Below, in pieces: positions 25,790 through 33,085 of a DNA stretch of 35,322 nt. The translations under genes were made by a program, and so were the position numbers. The DNA comes from Bacteroides sp. GTDB lineage: Bacteria > Bacteroidota > Bacteroidia > Bacteroidales > Muribaculaceae. The notes beneath the pieces were generated by a model. That model did not search any database and was not told the DNA's origin. It saw only the letters and a program-made list of their open reading frames with translations. Where the stretch lies: positions 63,565 to 98,886 of the forward strand of contig JAAVDO010000002.1 of NCBI GenBank assembly GCA_014801735.1. Reading direction: 5' to 3'. How positions within the stretch are numbered: position 1 is the first letter of the stretch; every line of letters begins with the position of its first letter.

Positions 25790-26982
25790 TTAACCACTTC
25801 ACTGACGACGATCTATACAAATTCACCATGTGTTGCGCGGTGATCGACAACTTTCCTCGTGCCCAGGTGAAATATGCATTTATCGACCGCGACAACACAG
25901 TGTATCCGGAAGGATTCGCAAAAGAGGTCGAGCATCAGATTGTACTCCTCGAGAACGTAAGAATCACAGAAGAGGAGATCGATTTCATGATCAAGAAGTG
26001 TCCGTATATTCCTCTGTGGTTTTACAACTATCTGCGCGGCTTCCGCTACGACCGAAAAAGTGCGCATGTGAGTCAGGACAGCGAGGGACATCTGCATATA
26101 GAATTCGAAGGCTACTGGAGCGATACGATTCTGCTTGAGGTTAAAGTGCTTGCAATAGTGTCAGAGCTTTATAATGAAATGACGGGCGCGATCAATTCTT
26201 TCGATCACGCCGCGAGCCATGAGGCCGCTTATGGCAAGGCCATGAGACTGATTGAAGCGGGGTGCAAATTCAGCGAGTTCGGAACACGCAGAAGGGCCTC
26301 GTTTGCAGCTCAGGAAGCTGTCGTGGCTGCAATGAAGCAATGTGACAGCGAGATCTCGGGTCCCGGGCATTTTGTAGGCACAAGCAATGTGTATCTGGCT
26401 ATGAAATACGATCTGATTCCTATCGGGACAATGGCCCACGAACTGATCTGTGCTATTGCCGGGATGTTTGGTCCGCAGATGGCCAACCATCTTGCCATGA
26501 AAGCGTGGGCCACTACATATAGGGGTGCACTTGGAACTTTCCTGTATGACACATACGGATGGAATATATTCAGTCTCAACTTCTCGGAGGATTATGCCAA
26601 CATGTTCAAAGGGCTGAGAGTGGACAGTGGCGACAACTATCATGAACTTGACCGCATAGTGTCCAAATATAGGTCGCTGGGCATTGATCCGGCCTCGAAA
26701 CAGGTAGTGTTCAGCAACGCCCTGAATACCGACACAGCTATCGAAATACAGCGGTATGCGGAAGGAAAGTGCCAGCCATCGTTTGGTATCGGCACCCATT
26801 TCACAAACGACATTCCCGGTATACGCCCATTGAACATCGTAATCAAGCTGACGGCCGTAAGGATAACCGAATCGTGGTCATTCTACAACGACACATGCAA
26901 ACTCAGCGAAGACAACGGCAAACACACTGGCAAGCCAGAGGTCATAAAACGATTCATGGAGGCCATTCATATGAAGGAATGA
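25777..26982 (+). CDS. pncB: Nicotinate phosphoribosyltransferase
   Basis: A protein of 401 residues, the normal length. Motifs include the N-terminal TDDDLYKFTM, FGTRRRASF, the GTSNVYLAMKYDLIPIGTMAHE region (about 206-227) and the phosphoribosyl site GLRVDSGDN with FSNALNT. It makes nicotinate mononucleotide from nicotinate and PRPP with ATP, the committed step of the Preiss-Handler pathway. The overlap with pncA supports a dedicated two-gene salvage operon. The 3' end converges with the PorE-like gene, 15 bases away. Confidence 0.95.
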   Translation: MRQIINHFTDDDLYKFTMCCAVIDNFPRAQVKYAFIDRDNTVYPEGFAKEVEHQIVLLENVRITEEEIDFMIKKCPYIPLWFYNYLRGFRYDRKSAHVSQDSEGHLHIEFEGYWSDTILLEVKVLAIVSELYNEMTGAINSFDHAASHEAAYGKAMRLIEAGCKFSEFGTRRRASFAAQEAVVAAMKQCDSEISGPGHFVGTSNVYLAMKYDLIPIGTMAHELICAIAGMFGPQMANHLAMKAWATTYRGALGTFLYDTYGWNIFSLNFSEDYANMFKGLRVDSGDNYHELDRIVSKYRSLGIDPASKQVVFSNALNTDTAIEIQRYAEGKCQPSFGIGTHFTNDIPGIRPLNIVIKLTAVRITESWSFYNDTCKLSEDNGKHTGKPEVIKRFMEAIHMKE

Positions 26983-26997
26983 TCCACGGACGCCCAG

Positions 26998-28977
26998 TCA
27001 ATATAGACCGTAGTCGAGCGACGTGATCTCAAACTCCGTTCGCCTGTTGATCTGATCGGCCACAGTTTTGTCGTCATCGCTGAGACCGGATACAAATTCA
27101 TCGCTGAGCACCGTACCTTCCTCAAATTGCGGAAACTCCCGGGCAATTCTCGGCGTGACTCTTTTAGGATGGCTCTTGCCATAGCCACGTGCCTCAAGCC
27201 GGTCAGGCTCGATTCCGGAATCAATGAGATATTCGACTACCGCTTTGGCTCTTCGTAGTGATAGTTGCTCATTATAGCTGTCTGAGCCGACACGATCGGT
27301 GTGAGAAGCCATGGCTATGGTGATATTTGGATTTTCGCGCAACATGGCAACCAATCCGTCGAGAGCTCCTTTAGATTCGGGTCGGAGCGTAGCCTTGTCG
27401 AAATCATAGAAGATGTTTTCAACAATATTTGGCTTTGTGAGCGAGGCAAGGGAGAAATTGACGGTATACTCGGCATCTTCCTCGCTTTCATCACTTGTGA
27501 ACTCCTGCCTCGCATTAAGATATCCTTTTGCACCGGCAAGCATAGCATATCTGACACCTCGCTTCAGGGGAAAAGAGAAAGAACCATCGTTGCGCGCAAT
27601 GGTCTTTCGGTTCGTGCCATCATCACCGACAATGCGTATGACAGCGTTGCTGACAGGCTCCTCATCTTTGTCGACTACCACACCGGATATCAGTATCCGG
27701 AGGTCAGGCAACTCAAATGAGTATATGTGATCATAGCCTCGCACATCGCCCCTGTTACTGCTGAAAAAACCCGTTGGGGGCTGTTGTGTGATGAAGGTTA
27801 TTCCGAAATCATCGGCAGAGGAATTGAGCGGACGGCCCATGTTCTCAACATTCCATTCGCCGGTAGGCATAAGAGTTGCCTGAAAGAGATCGAGCCCACC
27901 GAAACCCGGATGACCGTCGCTCGAAAAATACAGAATGCTGTCGGAAACCGCGCAAGGAAACATTTCGTTTCCGGCAGTATTGATCGCTGCACCGAGATTC
28001 ACCGGAACCGCACCACGGCGGGCGAGATTAAGCCGCCAGATGTCTTTCGCGCCTACCCCGGGCATATCACTGCAGAAATAAAGCCACTCACCGTCAGGAC
28101 TCACCGAAGGATGGGCGAAGATATGAAGAGAATCGCCGGGTACAATCTCGAACAAAACCGGAGCACTCCAGCGTCCGTCGAGTCTTGAACTCGTATATAT
28201 CTCAACCCGGCTGTCGGCATCGGCATGCCGGACACTGCGCGTAAGATACATCAGCGACCCATCTGCAGTCAAGGATATGACACCCTCATCATGCTCCGTA
28301 TTTAGATCACCCTTTACAGGGCCTGGGCTCTCCCAAACTCCGGCTTCATTTTGCGACGACATATATATGTCGCCCCGCTTCATGCCTGTAACCTCGCTTT
28401 TGGTTGCACCCGACGCACGATCATCAGTGGAGCTGAAATATAATTTCCCATCAGAATAATATGGAGAGAAGGAAGAACGCCGGGAATTGAGGATTCTGAT
28501 ATTTCCCACATGATATCGTGTGTCGAAACTCTTTGCCTTCTGACCCTTCAACGCCCCCTTCAATCCTGTGATTGCCTCAGCATTATCAGGATCGGCTTCC
28601 AACACCAGACGGTAGGCCTCGGAAGCATCTTTATATTTTCCCTGCGCGTGGAGCATGGATGCCAGACGAAGCTGAGCAACGGAATCGGTGCAGCCGTAAC
28701 GCAAGGCATTCTGATAGGCTACGGCAGCCTTTGCCGTCTCGCCGAGACTACGATGGCACTCAGCCATCCGAAAGGCAATCTCACCTTTAAAATGGCGCTG
28801 AGAGGGCTTTTTCAGCTTGTTGTAGACCTTTCGATAATTTCTCGAGGCAGCAAAATACTCGCCACGCCTCCATTGCGAATCAGCTACGTCGACAGCTGAC
28901 GGACCACACCCCGCCATCAATATGATAGTGGCATAGGCCGAAAGTGTCCTTACTAGATATCTGCATGCATTCATCAT
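26998..28977 (-). CDS. PorE-like OmpA-family lipoprotein (TPR, beta-propeller, CRD, OmpA domains)
   Basis: A protein of 659 residues. A lipoprotein signal with lipobox LMAGC sits near residue 24. It is followed by tetratricopeptide repeats (about 30-130), a PD40/WD40-like beta-propeller (about 160-410, repeats such as SVSPDGEWLYFCSDMPG), a carboxypeptidase-regulatory-like fold (about 425-505) and an OmpA-type peptidoglycan-binding domain (about 530-655, with HTDRVGSDSYNEQLSLRRAK). This four-part layout is that of PorE, a type IX secretion component linking outer membrane and peptidoglycan, though paralogues outside secretion are common. The ATG at 28977 precedes the signal peptide; a TTG further upstream is unlikely. 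Confidence 0.88.
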   Translation of the reverse strand: MMNACRYLVRTLSAYATIILMAGCGPSAVDVADSQWRRGEYFAASRNYRKVYNKLKKPSQRHFKGEIAFRMAECHRSLGETAKAAVAYQNALRYGCTDSVAQLRLASMLHAQGKYKDASEAYRLVLEADPDNAEAITGLKGALKGQKAKSFDTRYHVGNIRILNSRRSSFSPYYSDGKLYFSSTDDRASGATKSEVTGMKRGDIYMSSQNEAGVWESPGPVKGDLNTEHDEGVISLTADGSLMYLTRSVRHADADSRVEIYTSSRLDGRWSAPVLFEIVPGDSLHIFAHPSVSPDGEWLYFCSDMPGVGAKDIWRLNLARRGAVPVNLGAAINTAGNEMFPCAVSDSILYFSSDGHPGFGGLDLFQATLMPTGEWNVENMGRPLNSSADDFGITFITQQPPTGFFSSNRGDVRGYDHIYSFELPDLRILISGVVVDKDEEPVSNAVIRIVGDDGTNRKTIARNDGSFSFPLKRGVRYAMLAGAKGYLNARQEFTSDESEEDAEYTVNFSLASLTKPNIVENIFYDFDKATLRPESKGALDGLVAMLRENPNITIAMASHTDRVGSDSYNEQLSLRRAKAVVEYLIDSGIEPDRLEARGYGKSHPKRVTPRIAREFPQFEEGTVLSDEFVSGLSDDDKTVADQINRRTEFEITSLDYGLY

Positions 28978-29175
28978 AAATTTAACGGACAAAACATCCA
29001 GATATTGGAAAATAGGCAGTAATTGTAGTGAAATTTCACGTTTCTCAGATTCTGTTACAGGATTATCTACAATATATCAGGCAATTATGATTTAAAAGTC
29101 ACACAATCGTAACATAAACGAAACATCTTTAACACTCTTTAAGCGTTTAATCCGTTTTATATGTAATCGGGATCG

Positions 29176-29183
29176 TAAATTTG
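29176..29183 (+). promoter_or_regulatory. -7 box for the ECF sigma gene
   Basis: TAAATTTG is followed by C, 33 bases before the ATG at 29217. The -33 position is GTTT-like and weak. The gene is preceded by about 200 bases of AT-rich sequence without coding. Confidence 0.4.
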
Positions 29184-29216
29184 CAACATCAAAACACCAC
29201 CACACACGCTACAACT

Positions 29217-29723
29217 ATGAAGACCGCCGAATTTCAAGACAAACTCATCAACCTGCAGTCGAATCTGCTGAGTTTCGCCTACACCCTCACCAACAACCGC
29301 GACGATGCCTATGATCTGCTTCAGGATACTACGATCAAAGCATTGATGAGCAGCGAGAAATATGCCGATGACACCAACTTCAAAGGTTGGGTTTTCACCA
29401 TCATGCGCAACATCTTTATCAACAATTACCGACGCACGGCAAGGATGGCTACGGTGATTGATACTACCGACGACTGCTATCACCTGAATCTGTCAGAAGA
29501 AGCCAAAGGTGACACACCCGAAGGAACTTTCAACGCAAACGAGATCTCAAGAATGATCGAATCGTTCGACGAAAAATATCGTCATCCCTTCAAGATGCAC
29601 ATAGCCGGATATAAATATACGGAGATCGCTGAACAAATGGAACTACCTGTCGGCACAGTAAAGAGCCGTATCTTCACCGCACGCCAACGTCTGCAGGAAA
29701 TCTTCGCTGATCCGGCAATCTGA
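29217..29723 (+). CDS. ECF-type RNA polymerase sigma factor
   Basis: A protein of 168 residues with sigma region 2 (about 15-80, LLSFAYTLTNNRDDAYDLLQ and FKGWVFTIMRNIFINNYRR) and region 4 helix-turn-helix (about 110-160, YTEIAEQMELPVGTVKSRI). No FecR-type or other anti-sigma gene is adjacent, and no TonB receptor follows, so it does not look like an iron-citrate-type switch. The start at 29217 gives the usual family N-terminus; a TTG at 29181 lies inside the promoter. It is a single gene with its own terminator. The regulon is unknown. Confidence 0.92.
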   Translation: MKTAEFQDKLINLQSNLLSFAYTLTNNRDDAYDLLQDTTIKALMSSEKYADDTNFKGWVFTIMRNIFINNYRRTARMATVIDTTDDCYHLNLSEEAKGDTPEGTFNANEISRMIESFDEKYRHPFKMHIAGYKYTEIAEQMELPVGTVKSRIFTARQRLQEIFADPAI

Positions 29724-29750
29724 CATACACACTAAAAGAGTCATAACTAC

Positions 29751-29780
29751 AAGAGAGGCTACCGTCACGGAGCCTCTCTT
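29751..29780. terminator. Terminator hairpin after the sigma gene
   Basis: AAGAGAGGCT (29751-29760) pairs perfectly with AGCCTCTCTT (29771-29780) around a 10-base loop that can itself pair partly. It is followed by ATTGGTTTCT, so the T tail is weak. Confidence 0.75.
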
Positions 29781-29838
29781 ATTGGTTTCTAATAGGTATG
29801 ATTTCTAAGGTAAAAAAGATTGTTCTGATTTTGTGATG

Positions 29839-29870
29839 CAAAGATAGTGGCAAGAATCTTATGATGCAAA
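29839..29870 (-). promoter_or_regulatory. Orphan promoter pointing towards the sigma gene terminator
   Basis: On the minus strand TTTG (29867-29870) is followed after exactly 20 bases by TATCTTTG (29839-29846), a full consensus match. No gene lies in front of it: transcription would run about 60-85 bases into the hairpin at 29751-29780. Confidence 0.5.
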
Positions 29871-29899
29871 TTTAAAAATATGTTGTATAATATCATTTT

Positions 29900-30028
29900 T
29901 GGAAACAAAGAGGCTGCCCCATCTTAACAAGTATTTCATACGAATCCTAAACACAAACGCCAGTCCAGCCAAACAAAACCGAAAACAGTGCTAAATCAAG
30001 AGTTTTCACAGAGTTTTGCCCTAATGTT
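29900..30028. mobile_element. Possible insertion-sequence end remnant
   Basis: The sequence AAACAAAGAGGCTGCCCCAT at 29902-29921 resembles terminal sequences common at ends of Bacteroidales insertion sequences, followed by about 100 bases without an open frame. No transposase and no second end is present. Assignment is from general resemblance only. Confidence 0.25.
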
Positions 30029-30059
30029 TTTGTCGTTTCAATAAATAATATTATCTTTG
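30029..30059 (+). promoter_or_regulatory. Promoter of the amino-sugar operon
   Basis: TTTG (30029-30032) and TATCTTTG (30052-30059) with a 19-base spacer, an excellent match. It implies a 5' leader of about 140 bases before the first ATG at 30206. Confidence 0.6.
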
Positions 30060-30124
30060 CACTGGATTCCATAAGAATCCTGCAACCATCTATGAAGATT
30101 TAAGTTGTAAAATAGATAATTGTG

Positions 30125-30132
30125 TATTTTTG
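30125..30132 (+). promoter_or_regulatory. Possible second -7 box in the leader
   Basis: TATTTTTG is followed by C. The nearest upstream TTG (30105-30107) leaves a 17-base spacer, slightly short. Transcripts from here would begin just before the leader hairpin. Confidence 0.3.
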
Positions 30133-30136
30133 CTGC

Positions 30137-30171
30137 AAAAGGGCTGTCGTGAGACCACCCTTTTGTTTTTT
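30137..30171 (+). terminator. Leader hairpin with T tail (candidate attenuator)
   Basis: AAAAGGG (30137-30143) pairs with CCCTTTT (30158-30164), with an inner GTC/GAC pairing around GTGA, followed by G and six T. It sits downstream of the promoter and 35 bases before the first gene, the position of an attenuator. Confidence 0.5.
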
Positions 30172-30205
30172 ATCAATAAATTCAAAATCATATCACGTTC
30201 CGGAT

Positions 30206-30625
30206 ATGGAAAACTGCTATAATGAACCGACAATGGTAAGGCTTGACCGTAAGGCAGACAGCCGTGGCAACCTTTCGTTCATGGAAGAGGGCGTTCCCCT
30301 GCCGTTTGCCATGAAAAGGGTTTATTGGGTGAATGATGTTCCTGGAGGCAGGGGCAGATACGGACGTGCACTGCGGAGTCAGTGGGAGGTTGTGGTAGCA
30401 CTGGCCGGATCATTTCGACTTAACACCGTCACTGCGACCGGAGAAAAATGTTTCATGCTCTCGTCGCCCGATGTGGCAGTGATTCTTCCGCCAATGACGT
30501 GGAGAACCATGACAGATTTCGCAACCAACACTGCTGTGCTGGTCATAGCTTCCGCCGATTTCGATGAGAACGACTATATACGCGACCGCAAAACTTTTAA
30601 TACTATAATGTATGGCAGAGAATGA
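30206..30625 (+). CDS. WxcM/FdtA-like sugar ketoisomerase homologue lacking the active-site histidines
   Basis: A protein of 139 residues with the cupin fold of the FdtA/QdtA/WxcM family (dTDP-4-keto-6-deoxyglucose 3,4-ketoisomerases). The conserved frame is present: GNLSFMEEGVPLPFAMKRVY, then VALAGSF, and the end ASADFDENDYIRDRKTF. But where active members have RGxHxH this protein reads RYGRAL, with R54 and L56 in place of the two histidines seen in the next gene (H60, H62 there). It may be a pseudoenzyme partner or regulatory subunit. The ATG at 30206 fits the family; an in-frame GTG at 30122 would translate through the leader hairpin. It overlaps the next gene by 14 bases. Confidence 0.82.
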   Translation: MENCYNEPTMVRLDRKADSRGNLSFMEEGVPLPFAMKRVYWVNDVPGGRGRYGRALRSQWEVVVALAGSFRLNTVTATGEKCFMLSSPDVAVILPPMTWRTMTDFATNTAVLVIASADFDENDYIRDRKTFNTIMYGRE

Positions 30626-31061
30626 TCTCCACGGACATTATTCCATCAACAACTGTCGCATCATCACAATGAACAGTATGGAGGGTGACTATGGCACACT
30701 GACAGTGGCCGAGAACCGGTTGCTGCCATTCGAGGTTCGCAGAGCGTATTATCTGTATGACATACCAACTGGAAGCCATCGGGGTGGACACTCCCATTGT
30801 ACAGAGCACAGACTGATTGCAGCTATCACTGGATGTTTTGATGTGGAGGTCGACGACGGAGAGCATACAAAAGTTTTCACCCTCCGAACCCCCTTTGAAG
30901 GATTGTATATACCACCCGGGATATGGCGTACATTGTATGGATTTTCATCGGGATCCGTTGTTCTCGGACTGTGTTCTGCAGAATTTTCCGAACTGGACTA
31001 TGTGAGAGACCATGATCTGTTTTTATCCAAAGTTGCCTGCCGCAGGAATGAAAAGATATAG
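30612..31061 (+). CDS. FdtA/QdtA-type sugar 3,4-ketoisomerase
   Basis: A protein of 149 residues, a single cupin of the WxcM-like family. It keeps the canonical features: GTLTVAENRLLPFEVRRAYY (about 28-47), the active-site HRGGHSH (56-62, histidines 60 and 62), ITGCFDVEVDDGEHTKVF, LYIPPGIWRTLYGF and SELDYVRDHDLF. The family converts dTDP-4-keto-6-deoxyglucose to the 3-keto isomer for later amination. It starts inside the preceding gene and is itself overlapped by the aminotransferase gene, again by 14 bases, so the three are tightly coupled. Whether the product is the galacto (FdtA-like) or gluco (QdtA-like) isomer cannot be told. Confidence 0.88.
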   Translation: MAENDLHGHYSINNCRIITMNSMEGDYGTLTVAENRLLPFEVRRAYYLYDIPTGSHRGGHSHCTEHRLIAAITGCFDVEVDDGEHTKVFTLRTPFEGLYIPPGIWRTLYGFSSGSVVLGLCSAEFSELDYVRDHDLFLSKVACRRNEKI

Positions 31062-32172
31062 GTATCCTTTTCTGGATTTGCAAAAGATTAACTCCACTTA
31101 TGCTTCTGAGCTCAAAGAAGCTGCCAACCGAGTGATCGACAGTGGCCGATATATTGGAGGAGAAGAGATTGAGCTTCTTAGCGAACGGTTAAAGGGAATT
31201 ACCGGACGGAAACACTGCATACCTGTCAGCAATGGCCTTGACGGACTCAGACTGGCACTACGGGCTTTTATTGTGGCCGGACGTATAAAAAAGGGCAGTG
31301 AAGTTATTGTTCCGGTAAATTCTTTCATAGCATCGGCACTTGCGATTGTAGATGCCGGATTAAGACCCATATTTGTTGAGCCCGACGAAATGACCTTGCT
31401 GCTTGATAGTCGCAAGGCGGAAGATCTGTTGAGTGAACGCACCGGCGCCCTGATGTCTGTTGATCTGTATGGGCGGGTATGGGCGGACAGCGATCTGATC
31501 AATAGAGTCAGTGAGCTTGGTATTGTCCTTATCGAGGATGCAGCGCAAGCTCTTGGCGCAACTACCGACGACGGAATACCGGCGGGAAGCGTGGGAGAGT
31601 GTGGAATCTTCAGCTTCTATCCTACAAAAAATGTTGGTGCTCTCGGCGACGGAGGTGCGGTCGTGACTTCAGATGATGAGGTGGCCGACATAATCGGTAG
31701 CATGGCTAATTATGGAAAGAAACCATATGATCTGAATTACCGGCTCAGGGGTTATAACTGCCGGATGGACCCTCTTCAGGCAGCAATGCTGTGTGTGAAG
31801 CTCGATGGTATGAATTTTGAAAACAAGACCCGAAGAAGAAATGCAGCTTTATATCGTGAGACAATCCGCAGCGAATACATTATCCTCCCACCGGATGATC
31901 CGGGCATGATATATCATCAGTTCGAGATCAGGGTTCCATTCTATCGTGACCAATTCATAGAATACCTTGAAAGCAACCGTGTGGAGACTGCCATTCATTA
32001 TCCTACTCCCCTCGACAGAGAACCATGCATGCATGAATTCGTCATCGGTCAATCCAAACTGGCAATGAGGCTGGCAGATGAATTGGTGAGTCTTCCCATA
32101 AGTTCATCGACCTCAACTTACGACATCAAAGAGATAGCAGAGATTATAAACACCTTCTCGCCGACAGTTTGA
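31048..32172 (+). CDS. DegT/DnrJ/EryC1/StrS aminotransferase (FdtB-like)
   Basis: A PLP-dependent sugar aminotransferase of 374 residues. Motifs: FLDLQKINSTYASELKEAAN at the start, SGRYIGGEEIELLSE, VIVPVNSFIASALAIVDAG, IEDAAQALGA and the PLP-lysine segment FYPTKNVGALGDGG (lysine about 194). With the upstream ketoisomerases it is expected to make a dTDP-3-amino-3,6-dideoxyhexose for a surface glycan. The ATG at 31048 was chosen because it matches the family N-terminus and repeats the 14-base overlap; an ATG at 31012 would add 12 residues. No acetyltransferase (FdtC-like), rmlA/rmlB or glycosyltransferase gene is in the window, so the pathway is incomplete locally. Confidence 0.92.
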   Translation: MKRYRYPFLDLQKINSTYASELKEAANRVIDSGRYIGGEEIELLSERLKGITGRKHCIPVSNGLDGLRLALRAFIVAGRIKKGSEVIVPVNSFIASALAIVDAGLRPIFVEPDEMTLLLDSRKAEDLLSERTGALMSVDLYGRVWADSDLINRVSELGIVLIEDAAQALGATTDDGIPAGSVGECGIFSFYPTKNVGALGDGGAVVTSDDEVADIIGSMANYGKKPYDLNYRLRGYNCRMDPLQAAMLCVKLDGMNFENKTRRRNAALYRETIRSEYIILPPDDPGMIYHQFEIRVPFYRDQFIEYLESNRVETAIHYPTPLDREPCMHEFVIGQSKLAMRLADELVSLPISSSTSTYDIKEIAEIINTFSPTV

Positions 32173-32197
32173 GAAAGGTATTTCATGGATTTTTGAT

Positions 32198-32205
32198 TAC
32201 TTTTG
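32198..32205 (+). promoter_or_regulatory. Possible -7 box for the nuclease gene
   Basis: TACTTTTG is followed by C, 16 bases before the ATG. No clear -33 box sits at standard spacing; the nearest TTTG (32168-32171) is 26 bases upstream. Confidence 0.35.
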
Positions 32206-32221
32206 CAATAAATATTCAGTA

Positions 32222-33085
32222 ATGGCAACTAAAAAATCTAAACGAAATAACCGGAAAAAGAATAAAAGTCAGCTTTCTCCATTGGGAATCATTCTGTGCG
32301 TAATCGTAGCACTGAGTGCGGTGGCATATGACAGATGTGATGGTGCTGATGGAAGTGGTCGGCTTACCACCACCCTGCCAGAATCTACCCGACTGATGGA
32401 GGTAATTATCCCGGAAAATGTTCCTAATACGCCGGTGGTATATGATGGTATGAGTCTTTCATTCAATCCTGTGAAGCACGTGCCCAACTGGGTTGCATGG
32501 GAACTGACAGCAGACGAAACTGTAGGAACAGTTTCAAGAAAGGATAAGTTTCAGGCTGATCCGAATGTTGCCGGTTGTGCCGAAGATTACGATTATCTTT
32601 ACTCAGGCTACGACCGAGGCCACATGGCTCCAGCCGGCGACATGAAATGGAGCAGCAAAGCGATGGAACAGACTTTCTATCTGACTAACATCTGTCCGCA
32701 GGCACATTCGCTGAACTCAGGCGCATGGAAGAGACTCGAAGAAAAGTGCCGCACGTGGGCAAAAGCCGACAGCGCAATAATAATTGTATGCGGGCCTGTA
32801 TTGACCGACAATATCCGTGATTATCTCGGGGATAACCGCGTTGCAGTTCCGAAACGATTTTTTAAAGTGATACTCTCACCTTATGCAAATCCGCCACGAG
32901 CAATAGGATTTGTGATGAACAACGGAAGCGTATCGGGTGGTCTGCAACAGACGGCGGTAAGCGTCGACGAAGTAGAGCGAATCACAGGTTTCGACTTCTT
33001 CTCGGCTCTGCCCGATTCAGTTGAGGACATGATCGAAGCGAGATGCGACTTTAATCTATGGTCAAACATCAAAGTCAGAAAATGA
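32222..33085 (+). CDS. DNA/RNA non-specific endonuclease (NucA/EndA type), membrane-anchored
   Basis: A protein of 287 residues. A very basic N-terminus (MATKKSKRNNRKKNK) precedes one membrane helix (about 20-40), placing the enzyme outside the cytoplasm. The beta-beta-alpha-metal nuclease core shows the catalytic motif DRGHMAP (D131 to P137, general-base H134) and the metal-binding region FYLTNICPQAHSLNSGAWKR. Such enzymes degrade DNA and RNA without sequence preference, typically for nutrient scavenging or as exported nucleases. Its stop overlaps the start of mnmE in an ATGA arrangement, so the two are co-translated, although no functional link is obvious. Confidence 0.92.
   Translation: MATKKSKRNNRKKNKSQLSPLGIILCVIVALSAVAYDRCDGADGSGRLTTTLPESTRLMEVIIPENVPNTPVVYDGMSLSFNPVKHVPNWVAWELTADETVGTVSRKDKFQADPNVAGCAEDYDYLYSGYDRGHMAPAGDMKWSSKAMEQTFYLTNICPQAHSLNSGAWKRLEEKCRTWAKADSAIIIVCGPVLTDNIRDYLGDNRVAVPKRFFKVILSPYANPPRAIGFVMNNGSVSGGLQQTAVSVDEVERITGFDFFSALPDSVEDMIEARCDFNLWSNIKVRK

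Noticed and set aside
30122..30205. N-terminal extension of the first ketoisomerase homologue from a GTG at 30122
   Set aside because: It would translate through the leader hairpin and give a cysteine-rich segment absent from the family; the ATG at 30206 fits the family start.
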